From: an uncultured Bacteroidales bacterium | Lineage (GTDB): Bacteria > Bacteroidota > Bacteroidia > Bacteroidales > F082 | Assembly (NCBI GenBank): GCA_947303085.1 | Contig: CAMYXP010000007.1 | Location: 62,001-126,000 of the forward strand | DNA length: 64,000 nucleotides | Direction of reading: 5' to 3' | Part shown: positions 43,278-49,787 of the stretch, one piece after another | Layout: each line of letters starts with the position of its first letter | Numbering within the stretch: the first letter of the stretch is position 1 | Notes under the pieces: generated by a model | Told to the model about the DNA's origin: nothing | What the model saw: only the letters and a program-made list of their open reading frames with translations | The model's database searches: none | Program-made: the position numbers and the translations under genes

Positions 43278-44441
43278 TCACTTTCCCAATTGTTTTTTGC
43301 ATTCTTTACCTTTATCATCCAAAATCACTGCTCCCAACAAACCTTCGCAGAGGTAGCGGTCAGCTGAGAGAGCGGTGATATCGTCGTAAATTGGCTGAGT
43401 AATAAGATTCCCGTCATAATCAATAAGACCGTAAGAATTGCCTGAAGTGTAATAAGCCATCAGGTTGGCCACAGCTGGTTTGAAATAACCATCATTATCA
43501 AGCTCGTTACTCTCATATTTCAGCTTCATAACACCAACGTAGTTACAAGCATTTACAACGTTTCCGTCGAAATCAAAGATCATGTCGAAATAGTCGGTGG
43601 TTCTGGCATAGACGAGTTCTTTTTGTGAATCGATTTTGATGTCGTAGTAGTCATTTGCAAGCAATTCTTCACCTTTTGCATTGATCAATCCTTCTTCACC
43701 ATCAATGTTTTCTGTTTTCCAGAAGCCTGATTTTTCATGGTAAAGATAATAATACTCAGGTTCAACGACCCATTCACCATGTTTGTTGATGAGTCCTACA
43801 CGTTCGTTATCACCCATCACGGCACACAGGCCATCGTGGAAACAGTAGCTGTCGATACGCTCAGTGTATGGGAAATTATGGTCAATAGCCGCATTGCCAT
43901 TATGGTCGATGAATGTGAGCACGCCATCTTTATAAACGCAAGCCACGTCTTCAGAAAACACCCAAGCTTTGTCATATTGCGCCGGAATTGCCAGTTCGCC
44001 AGTAAAACGGTTGAAATAGCCACGTTTTCTGTTGGAAACGAAAAATTCGAGACTGTCGCCATCGAATGATTTGCAAATCATATTAACATCAGTAATAGTC
44101 CTTACACCAGTGGTCATATTATAGATGTAGCCACCATCGTATGCATCGTGATATATGACATAAGGACTCACATAGGTGTTGTTGTATTCGTGACAATAAT
44201 TCACTGAGCGATACCTATTCGTTTGGATTTTCTCTTGTATAAAACATACAAAAGCACAAGTAAACACTATTGCTATGATAAGCATTGTAAGGCTTGCGCT
44301 GAAAGCGAAAACTCGCCATACTATTTTACCGAATGTCGTTCCTTCTTTGTAGCCGAACAACTTTGCCACCCACACGGCGGCTTGCTTGATGCCTCTGCCG
44401 ATAACGGCGAAGAAGAGGCGTGGAGAAATGTGATTTTTCAT
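43278..44441 (-). CDS. WG-repeat membrane protein
   Basis: A 387-residue protein with one membrane segment near residues 44-72 (VFAFSASLTMLIIAIVFTCAFVCF) and a following extracytoplasmic part built of WG-type beta repeats, such as YGLIDYDGNLITQPIYDDI, VGLINKHGEWVVEPEY and LTFIDHNGNAAID. WG repeats are thought to bind ligands or carbohydrates; no enzyme motif is present. It follows the zinc-ribbon gene by 38 nt and is probably the last gene of the M48 operon. Confidence 0.82.
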   Translation of the reverse strand: MKNHISPRLFFAVIGRGIKQAAVWVAKLFGYKEGTTFGKIVWRVFAFSASLTMLIIAIVFTCAFVCFIQEKIQTNRYRSVNYCHEYNNTYVSPYVIYHDAYDGGYIYNMTTGVRTITDVNMICKSFDGDSLEFFVSNRKRGYFNRFTGELAIPAQYDKAWVFSEDVACVYKDGVLTFIDHNGNAAIDHNFPYTERIDSYCFHDGLCAVMGDNERVGLINKHGEWVVEPEYYYLYHEKSGFWKTENIDGEEGLINAKGEELLANDYYDIKIDSQKELVYARTTDYFDMIFDFDGNVVNACNYVGVMKLKYESNELDNDGYFKPAVANLMAYYTSGNSYGLIDYDGNLITQPIYDDITALSADRYLCEGLLGAVILDDKGKECKKQLGK

Positions 44442-44479
44442 GATAATTAGTTTTTAAAAATAATTGTTAAAATAGTTTA

Positions 44480-44977
44480 TTATATAATTCTATAACATTT
44501 ATTACAAGTCTTTGCTCCTAAAGGCAGAATTGCGCCACAATTTGTGCAATATCTTCCCGATACGCATGATGCTGTTGCCAATGAACTTTTTAATACACCT
44601 CTTTCAGCCGCCGCCAAAGCACGATCATCCATTTCAGATTGTTGTATGAGACCCCATGCTTGGGTTAATACCACTGGCCAGAACAAAAACATAGCAATTG
44701 CAGCTGGTATAATCTGCTGCCCAAAGATTCCTACGTGTGCGTCAAATAAAACGCCGTCGCTTTGTGGTGTGAGTGATACATTCAAAGCAGTTTTCATTCC
44801 AAGAATAGCTTTAAAAAAGCCTCCTTTTGATATGCTTATGTCGCATCCACCATTGACATTATTCATCAATTCTACATCGAATTCATCTTTGATAAATTCT
44901 TGTCTTATTGATTCTGCAATAACAGGTATCTGCCTCTCCGTTGCAGACAACACTACTTTTTGATTAAATGTTCCCAT
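44480..44977 (-). CDS. Zinc-ribbon membrane protein
   Basis: A 165-residue protein with a beta-rich N-terminal domain, one hydrophobic segment (IIPAAIAMFLFWPVVLTQAW, about residues 89-109) and a C-terminal zinc ribbon (YCTNCG...CNKCY). No family name recognised. It starts 18 nt after the M48 protease gene, which also ends in a zinc ribbon, so the two may share partners. Confidence 0.65.
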   Translation of the reverse strand: MGTFNQKVVLSATERQIPVIAESIRQEFIKDEFDVELMNNVNGGCDISISKGGFFKAILGMKTALNVSLTPQSDGVLFDAHVGIFGQQIIPAAIAMFLFWPVVLTQAWGLIQQSEMDDRALAAAERGVLKSSLATASCVSGRYCTNCGAILPLGAKTCNKCYRII

Positions 44978-44995
44978 ATTTCTGTAATTATTGGT

Positions 44996-45874
44996 TTATA
45001 ATCTATTTCCACAATATTGGCAAAACTTCCAGCCATCATCAACAACATTATTGCAGTTTGGACAGACATGTTTTGATTTGCCAGGCATTAGTTTAGCATT
45101 TTTTAATCTTTTATACTGCTCACTTTCTCCCCATTTCATTATTTCCCGAACACGTACGGCGGCAAAAGGGTGATTAAGTCCGGCAATAACAGCTATTTGC
45201 AAGGCTTTATTCCAAAGATTGCTGTTTTGAATATTGTCGTAATCATCGGCTTGTTTTGCCCATTCTTCAAAATTTATCTTTGATGTTATCTTTTGTGGGC
45301 CACCAGCCAGTCTTGCCATGACTTTAGTCACAGTCTCTGGTGATGTTACAATGCTAGCAGCTCTATCGGCGGAAAGTTCACTCTTACGATACCAATACAT
45401 CATCGCATATTGCACTGGCATGGCAAGATTACCTAAAACGCCCAACACATCAACACCCTTTGTAATCCACTGTGCTATAGTATGATACAGAACATGACGA
45501 CATAATATGTGTCCACACTCATGAGCAATAACAGCATCAAGTTCTTCATTACTCATCATTTCCAACAATCCCGATGTAACGGTTATGAAGATACGAGTAT
45601 CGCCATATGTCCACGCATTTGGATTTGGATCCATCTGAAGATAGAATTCCGGCTCATTAATGCCAAGTTTTTGACATATTGGTGGCAAATGTTTATATAT
45701 TTCAGGCAGTTGTTTTTCTGACAGTCTGATCGACGAAGCCATATTAACGCCATATTGCATGGTCTCAAGACCTACAACCAACGCTTTCTTTACAATCATG
45801 GTAAAACCTGGAATGCTTTGCATCTGTTCCAAAGCAGCTCTGTCTTCAGGATGTATAAAATCGTTTGCTTGCAT
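44996..45874 (-). CDS. M48-family metalloprotease with C-terminal zinc ribbon
   Basis: A protein of about 292 residues (start chosen at MQANDFIHPED; an in-frame ATG 4 codons earlier is possible). The catalytic zinc motif HECGH is in AVIAHECGHILCRH, and the third ligand glutamate in KSELSADRAAS, as in HtpX/Ste24 proteases. The C terminus is CPNCNNVV...CQYCGNRL, a zinc ribbon. A weak hydrophobic segment follows the active site. It starts an operon with the zinc-ribbon and WG genes, suggesting regulated proteolysis in an envelope-linked pathway. Confidence 0.87.
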   Translation of the reverse strand: MQANDFIHPEDRAALEQMQSIPGFTMIVKKALVVGLETMQYGVNMASSIRLSEKQLPEIYKHLPPICQKLGINEPEFYLQMDPNPNAWTYGDTRIFITVTSGLLEMMSNEELDAVIAHECGHILCRHVLYHTIAQWITKGVDVLGVLGNLAMPVQYAMMYWYRKSELSADRAASIVTSPETVTKVMARLAGGPQKITSKINFEEWAKQADDYDNIQNSNLWNKALQIAVIAGLNHPFAAVRVREIMKWGESEQYKRLKNAKLMPGKSKHVCPNCNNVVDDGWKFCQYCGNRL

Positions 45875-45960
45875 ATTTAATCTCATTTATTAAATCAATT
45901 TCCATACAATAAGAGTACGCAAACACAATAAATCTATCACTTGCTATAACTTTATTTATA

Positions 45961-45982
45961 AAAAAAGGCGATCGAAATCGCC
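45961..45982 (-). terminator. Terminator with TTCG loop after a 21-codon ORF
   Basis: On the minus strand GGCGAT-TTCG-ATCGCC is followed by at least six T. It lies 14 nt after the stop of the mini-ORF at 45997-46062. Confidence 0.85.
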
Positions 45983-45996
45983 TTTAATATTGTCTT

Positions 45997-46062
45997 TTAG
46001 TTAATAAAAACTTCAATAAGTTTTTTTGCAATACAATGCAGTGCAATTTGCCAGAATTCCAT
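45997..46062 (-). CDS. Possible 21-residue hydrophobic peptide
   Basis: Minus-strand ATG at 46062 opens MEFWQIALHC..., an amphipathic 21-residue peptide with one cysteine, two lysines and a hydrophobic C terminus, stopping 14 nt before a strong terminator. A similarly built 23-codon ORF followed directly by a terminator lies at 48970-49041 in the same island. The ORF-plus-terminator layout hints that it is a real transcript unit, but translation is unproven. Confidence 0.35.
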   Translation of the reverse strand: MEFWQIALHCIAKKLIEVFIN

Positions 46063-46105
46063 AGTTTTAATTATTTAAGTTAAACATTTCTTTTATTTAT
46101 AACGC

Positions 46106-46291
46106 TTACAGTAACATCAGAATACCAAGTACAGATCCGACAATAGCACTAATGAGATAATGTTTAGCTGGTTCCGGTTTGACATCTTGATTGATGAAGA
46201 ATGCAACATAGCCAACGATTGGTAACACTACGGATGCTATTACTAATCCGATACTTGTCTCTTGAACTGCTGTGGTGTTTTGTGTTGTCAT
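46106..46291 (-). CDS. Small two-helix membrane protein
   Basis: A 61-residue protein (start MTTQNTTAVQE at 46291) with two hydrophobic helices, LVIASVVLPIVGYVAFF and YLISAIVGSVLGILMLL, separated by a short charged loop. It resembles DUF4190-like small membrane proteins. It lies between the RyR gene and the M48 operon; function unknown. Confidence 0.6.
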   Translation of the reverse strand: MTTQNTTAVQETSIGLVIASVVLPIVGYVAFFINQDVKPEPAKHYLISAIVGSVLGILMLL

Positions 46292-46403
46292 TTTTTTATA
46301 CACTGTTCCGTGTCGTGCGCAACTGTTAATTTTTTATTTATTGTTACTTGTTTGTTTTTCTTTTTTCATCTATGTAGAGTATGTACTATTGAAAAAAATA
46401 CCA

Positions 46404-46700
46404 CTATTTTATTTTTTTTATTTTATATCCAAGTTTTATCATGGTTTTCAATGTTCCAATGCTGGTGTTTCTGTCATATTCCTTTTCCTCTTCCGAAAGA
46501 TTCTCGTAAGGGACAAGGCATGGATGCGTCTTGGCGACATCATTACGCTGCGCACCGTATTTCCAACCTTGTGCAATACGCTTTGCTGCCCACGTCTCGT
46601 GTGTGTTCTTCGCGAGCTTTTCGCCCAATATATTGATGTCGTCCGTAAGTTCAACATCACTTGTGTCGACTGGGGCTGGTATGTATGTGTTGTGTGTCAT
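46404..46700 (-). CDS. Stand-alone RyR-domain protein
   Basis: A 98-residue protein that is almost entirely one RyR (ryanodine-receptor repeat) domain: TYIPAPVDTSDVELTDDI, NTHETWAAKRIAQGW, HPCLVPYENLSEEEKEYDR and TLKTMIKLGYKI are the conserved blocks. Bacterial RyR domains have been proposed, from genome context, to sense nucleotide-type ligands; none is proven here. It is separated from the larger RyR fusion gene by a terminator, so it may be made in different amounts. Confidence 0.85.
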   Translation of the reverse strand: MTHNTYIPAPVDTSDVELTDDINILGEKLAKNTHETWAAKRIAQGWKYGAQRNDVAKTHPCLVPYENLSEEEKEYDRNTSIGTLKTMIKLGYKIKKIK

Positions 46701-46754
46701 CTCTTTTTTCTATAATAGAGTTTCTGCTTCAGCATTTTCTATCAGTTATTAATT

Positions 46755-46783
46755 AAAAAAAGCGAATTCTTTTAGAATCCGCT
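46755..46783 (-). terminator. Terminator after the papain-like/RyR gene
   Basis: On the minus strand AGCGGATTCT pairs with AGAATTCGCT (one G-T wobble) across a three-base loop, followed by a T-run. It separates the two RyR genes. Confidence 0.75.
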
Positions 46784-46814
46784 TTATTATGTCAAAGACA
46801 ACGTCTGTCTATTT

Positions 46815-47885
46815 CTATCTGAAATCTTTCCACGACAGCTGCTTGCCGCAGTTATGGCAGAAGTTGTCGCTTGGTTCTATTACCTCTCCGCAGTCAGGAC
46901 AGCGATACATACTATTAATATTCACCAAGCGATATCCAAGTCGTTTTATTAGTTTTATTGTACTTGTTGCCATGCGACGATCAGGTTCTTTGTCTTTTTC
47001 GTCAAGCATAAAATACGGCACAAGATAATGATTATGTCCTTTTTCCTCATGTCCATCTTTATCCAACGGAGCATAAACGTATCCTTCCTTGATTTTGTCA
47101 ACAGCCCAAGTATCGTGAGCATTTTCCGCCACAAACTCTATCAGTTCTTCCAAATCATTGTTCAACTTTATTTTGTTTACGTCGATCGGTTGTGGATTAT
47201 ATTCTTGAGCAAAACGTTTCTCACGAGCTGTGACCATATAGTTTCTCGATTCAGCCCATGCGTTTTCAAACGTTTCAAGGTCGTAAACGCTCATCTCTTC
47301 ATCATTAGCCGGATTGTAAATGGAGATTTTTTTTGCTGTTTTATCAATCGAAAGCACAACAACTGCATGATTTGGATTGTCGTCAAAGTTAAAGTCCTTT
47401 GAAAAAATGTCGATTTCTCCACCAGAAAGGGTTTTCCCGTTAACGACCACAATAACGCTATATTCCTTTAAAGCCTTTTCCAGATAATCGATGGTTGCAT
47501 TATATTGCCTATTCACCAGAAATCCTTCATGCTCCATAAGTTTTCCCATATTAAACAAAGGTGTGCCTTCGTTACGCAGCCAGTAGTTGCGTTTTGATTC
47601 CTTTGCAAGAGCGTTTTCTTCAACTTTGTGGCCTGCTCTTTTTATTATAAAAGACTCACATTGGAAATCACACAGGTTTTTGCCATCATCGGCCGCCATG
47701 CTGCTAATCGGTATAAAGCTGCCATAATCCTCCATTTGTTCGTTGGTGTATGTCATACGTCTGTTTGTGACTACATATTCCTCCAACTGTTGATCAACAG
47801 CAATAGCGGAAAGTATTTCCATTGTTTCATCAGCTGACGATTCCCCTGAAAGGAACTTATCCATTTTATCTTTTGATACGGTCAT
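46815..47885 (-). CDS. Papain-like (C39-like) peptidase / RyR / zinc-ribbon fusion protein
   Basis: A 356-residue protein in three parts. Residues 1-65 are helical, like the N terminus of anti-sigma factors encoded after sigma genes. Residues 66-225 look like a C39-type papain-fold domain with candidate Cys76 in DFQCESF, His173 in NHAVVVL and Asp195 in NPAND. Residues 230-325 are an RyR domain (NAHDTWAVDKIKEGY, HYLVPYFMLDEKDKEPDRR), followed by a zinc ribbon CPDCG...CHNCG. It lies 60 nt after the sigma-like gene. Inferred role: sensor or protease controlling that factor. Confidence 0.72.
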   Translation of the reverse strand: MTVSKDKMDKFLSGESSADETMEILSAIAVDQQLEEYVVTNRRMTYTNEQMEDYGSFIPISSMAADDGKNLCDFQCESFIIKRAGHKVEENALAKESKRNYWLRNEGTPLFNMGKLMEHEGFLVNRQYNATIDYLEKALKEYSVIVVVNGKTLSGGEIDIFSKDFNFDDNPNHAVVVLSIDKTAKKISIYNPANDEEMSVYDLETFENAWAESRNYMVTAREKRFAQEYNPQPIDVNKIKLNNDLEELIEFVAENAHDTWAVDKIKEGYVYAPLDKDGHEEKGHNHYLVPYFMLDEKDKEPDRRMATSTIKLIKRLGYRLVNINSMYRCPDCGEVIEPSDNFCHNCGKQLSWKDFR

Positions 47886-47945
47886 GATATGTTTGTTTTT
47901 ATGATGAAGAGTCTATCTTTTTCAAAAATCTACCATTTGTTTTAT

Positions 47946-48848
47946 TTATTTCTGTTTTTCAAGCTTCCGCTGCTCTTTAATCTCCCTGCGTTCTTCTTTC
48001 TCATCAATCTTTGTCTCTCGTTTTGCTGTTTTCAGCAACACGTTATAAGCTTTCACAATTTCTCTTTTCAGAACAACATAGTTAACATTCTTTTCAAGAG
48101 CTAGTTCTTTGATACTCAAGCCACTGAAAAAGAATTCGTTTAACAGTTTTGCTTGATTTACAGGCAAATCAGCCTCAAATGTTTTATAAAGATGCTTTCC
48201 TCTGTATTTTATATCCGACAAAGCAATGCCTATCAGCTGATCCCATGCTCGCTTGTAGTCCCTGTTGATATCATCTACACTTTTATTATATTCTTCTGCC
48301 AACAATTCCCTGTCAACATCCTCCAGCTTTATGGCGCATAGCAAATCTCTATAATACTCATTGCTGATCTGGTTTATATATACACTGATTTGGGTTCGTG
48401 CCCAATCTGACGACGAATGGGGCTCTTCTACATCCTCTCTGTCGGTAATCTCAACCTTTTCGCCGAATTCTTCTTCGTAATACAATCCGATATGCTCATC
48501 TATGCTTTTCCTGTTTTTTTTGATAAAATTATCAGCGGTAATAAAAAGCCAGTTTTTCAAATCCTCAACAGCAAGCAATGTCTCTGGTTTTATGCTGACA
48601 ACATATAATGCAAAAAGCGAATAAAATGAATTGTAAATATCTTGAAAGCCATCCACTACACTTTTATACCTGTCATCGCTAGGATTAAACCATTTTCTGA
48701 CAGCATTCTCAACAGCAGAAACATACGGGTTCTTTACATATTTGGTTGTATGCCCCTCATAAATAGCGGCACCACGTAACACGAGCGATATATACCTGTC
48801 ATCTCGTTTTATAAGACCGTTGATAATCTGTTTTTCTGCACTATTCAT
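47946..48848 (-). CDS. Sigma-70-like (ECF-type) factor, divergent
   Basis: A protein of about 300 residues starting MNSAEKQIINGL at 48848. The longer frame is excluded because the promoter at 48878-48907 puts the transcript start downstream of it. The N-terminal half has a region-2-like helix set (FNPSDDRYKSVVDGFQDIYN...LKNWLFITADNFIKKN). The C-terminal half has a region-4-like helix-turn-helix (LNEFFFSGLSIKELALEKN, VVLKREIVKAYNVLL), and a charged tail follows. It is longer than usual ECF sigma factors. It precedes the papain-like/RyR gene as sigma genes precede anti-sigma genes. Confidence 0.7.
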   Translation of the reverse strand: MNSAEKQIINGLIKRDDRYISLVLRGAAIYEGHTTKYVKNPYVSAVENAVRKWFNPSDDRYKSVVDGFQDIYNSFYSLFALYVVSIKPETLLAVEDLKNWLFITADNFIKKNRKSIDEHIGLYYEEEFGEKVEITDREDVEEPHSSSDWARTQISVYINQISNEYYRDLLCAIKLEDVDRELLAEEYNKSVDDINRDYKRAWDQLIGIALSDIKYRGKHLYKTFEADLPVNQAKLLNEFFFSGLSIKELALEKNVNYVVLKREIVKAYNVLLKTAKRETKIDEKEERREIKEQRKLEKQK

Positions 48849-48877
48849 AAAAACACAAAAACATATGATTTGAGATG

Positions 48878-48907
48878 CAAAGATATAGAAAAAAGACAAA
48901 ACTCCAA
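48878..48907 (-). promoter_or_regulatory. Promoter for the sigma-like gene
   Basis: On the minus strand TTG (plus 48905-48907), 19 nt, then TATCTTTG (plus 48878-48885). It matches the Bacteroidetes consensus and decides the start codon of the gene at 48848. Confidence 0.75.
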
Positions 48908-48941
48908 ATAATCTTTTTGAAGATATAAATATTATAAAAAC

Positions 48942-48963
48942 AAACGGGAGATATCTCCCGTTT
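48942..48963. terminator. Bidirectional terminator, perfect 11+11 palindrome
   Basis: AAACGGGAGAT is followed directly by its reverse complement ATCTCCCGTTT, with T-rich flanks on both sides. It lies just after the stop of the 23-codon ORF and upstream of the sigma-like promoter. Confidence 0.8.
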
Positions 48964-48969
48964 TATTCT

Positions 48970-49041
48970 TTAGTTCTTAATTTCTCTGTAGATTGTGCGA
49001 CATAAGACATATAAGAAAGCCGCCATCATTCCTGTACTCAT
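48970..49041 (-). CDS. Possible 23-residue peptide
   Basis: Minus-strand ATG at 49041 opens MSTGMMAAFLYVLC..., a short hydrophobic peptide with one cysteine and a basic C-terminal half, ending 6 nt before the palindromic terminator. It has the same size, cysteine and terminator layout as the ORF at 45997-46062. It could be a membrane-active or signalling peptide, or a chance ORF. Confidence 0.35.
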   Translation of the reverse strand: MSTGMMAAFLYVLCRTIYREIKN

Positions 49042-49117
49042 AGTGTTTTACTTTTTTTGATTCACTTTTGTTTTTAATATACTGAAGAGGAATCTGTTTC
49101 TTTTTGTATATTATTTA

Positions 49118-49237
49118 TTACTGCATTATTTTATTGTTTTCGTTGTTGCCGAGCATCGGTAGTACCATGTTTGACTGCCCATTGTTAACATAGTATTTGA
49201 GAATTTCCATTTCCACTCTTGCTAAATATGTTTTCAT
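49118..49237 (-). CDS. Possible 39-residue peptide
   Basis: Minus-strand ATG at 49237 opens MKTYLARVEMEILKYYVNNG..., an amphipathic N-terminal helix followed by an asparagine-rich tail, 24 nt downstream of the secreted 145-residue gene. No family recognised. Its position in an otherwise gene-free 410-nt stretch with two other signals makes it plausible. Confidence 0.35.
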   Translation of the reverse strand: MKTYLARVEMEILKYYVNNGQSNMVLPMLGNNENNKIMQ

Positions 49238-49261
49238 GACTATTTATTTTTTGATTACAAT

Positions 49262-49699
49262 TTAACTTTTGTTCTCATTCTTTCTTTTGATTTCAGCTAA
49301 GTAGTAGTTAGGCTCGCCCTCAAATTCATTGATGATGTTGTATGAATAATCGTAGATATAATCCGTATATGGGCATTCCCAACATGCATTTGTGCCATCA
49401 GGATATGTTACAAACACCCTGTCACCACGGTGCCAATACCAATTAGATGGTCCTATAACAAAACCGTCGCCATATCCAGAAATAAAAACTGTAGTGTTGG
49501 TTGAAACACTGTTATAATAACTGACTGTCGTAACTTTGATTACACCGCTTGTATTGAAATTATTTGTTGCAGTGAAATAGCAGTGACCATCATTGAGGAT
49601 TACAAATTCGCCCCACAGCTGTGCTGATGCGATATTGCTGGTAACAAACAATGCTGCTAAGAGCATGAGTCTTTTGAAGTTTTTAGTGTAGTTTTTCAT
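49262..49699 (-). CDS. Small secreted protein of unknown function
   Basis: A 145-residue protein with a signal peptide ending around SNIASAQLWG. The mature part is rich in aromatic residues and glycine, with CYFTATNNF, WYWHRGDRVFVTYPDG and CWECPYT, suggesting a beta-sandwich with possible disulfides. I recognise no family. It lies between the TIR-WD40 gene and the tiny ORFs and is read in the same direction. Confidence 0.6.
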   Translation of the reverse strand: MKNYTKNFKRLMLLAALFVTSNIASAQLWGEFVILNDGHCYFTATNNFNTSGVIKVTTVSYYNSVSTNTTVFISGYGDGFVIGPSNWYWHRGDRVFVTYPDGTNACWECPYTDYIYDYSYNIINEFEGEPNYYLAEIKRKNENKS

Positions 49700-49787
49700 C
49701 GTGTTTTATTTTTTAAGTTAATAATCTTGTTAATTTCAACTTAAAAGAGTCACACTTTTGAAAAAAATATCACCAAAATGGAAAATT

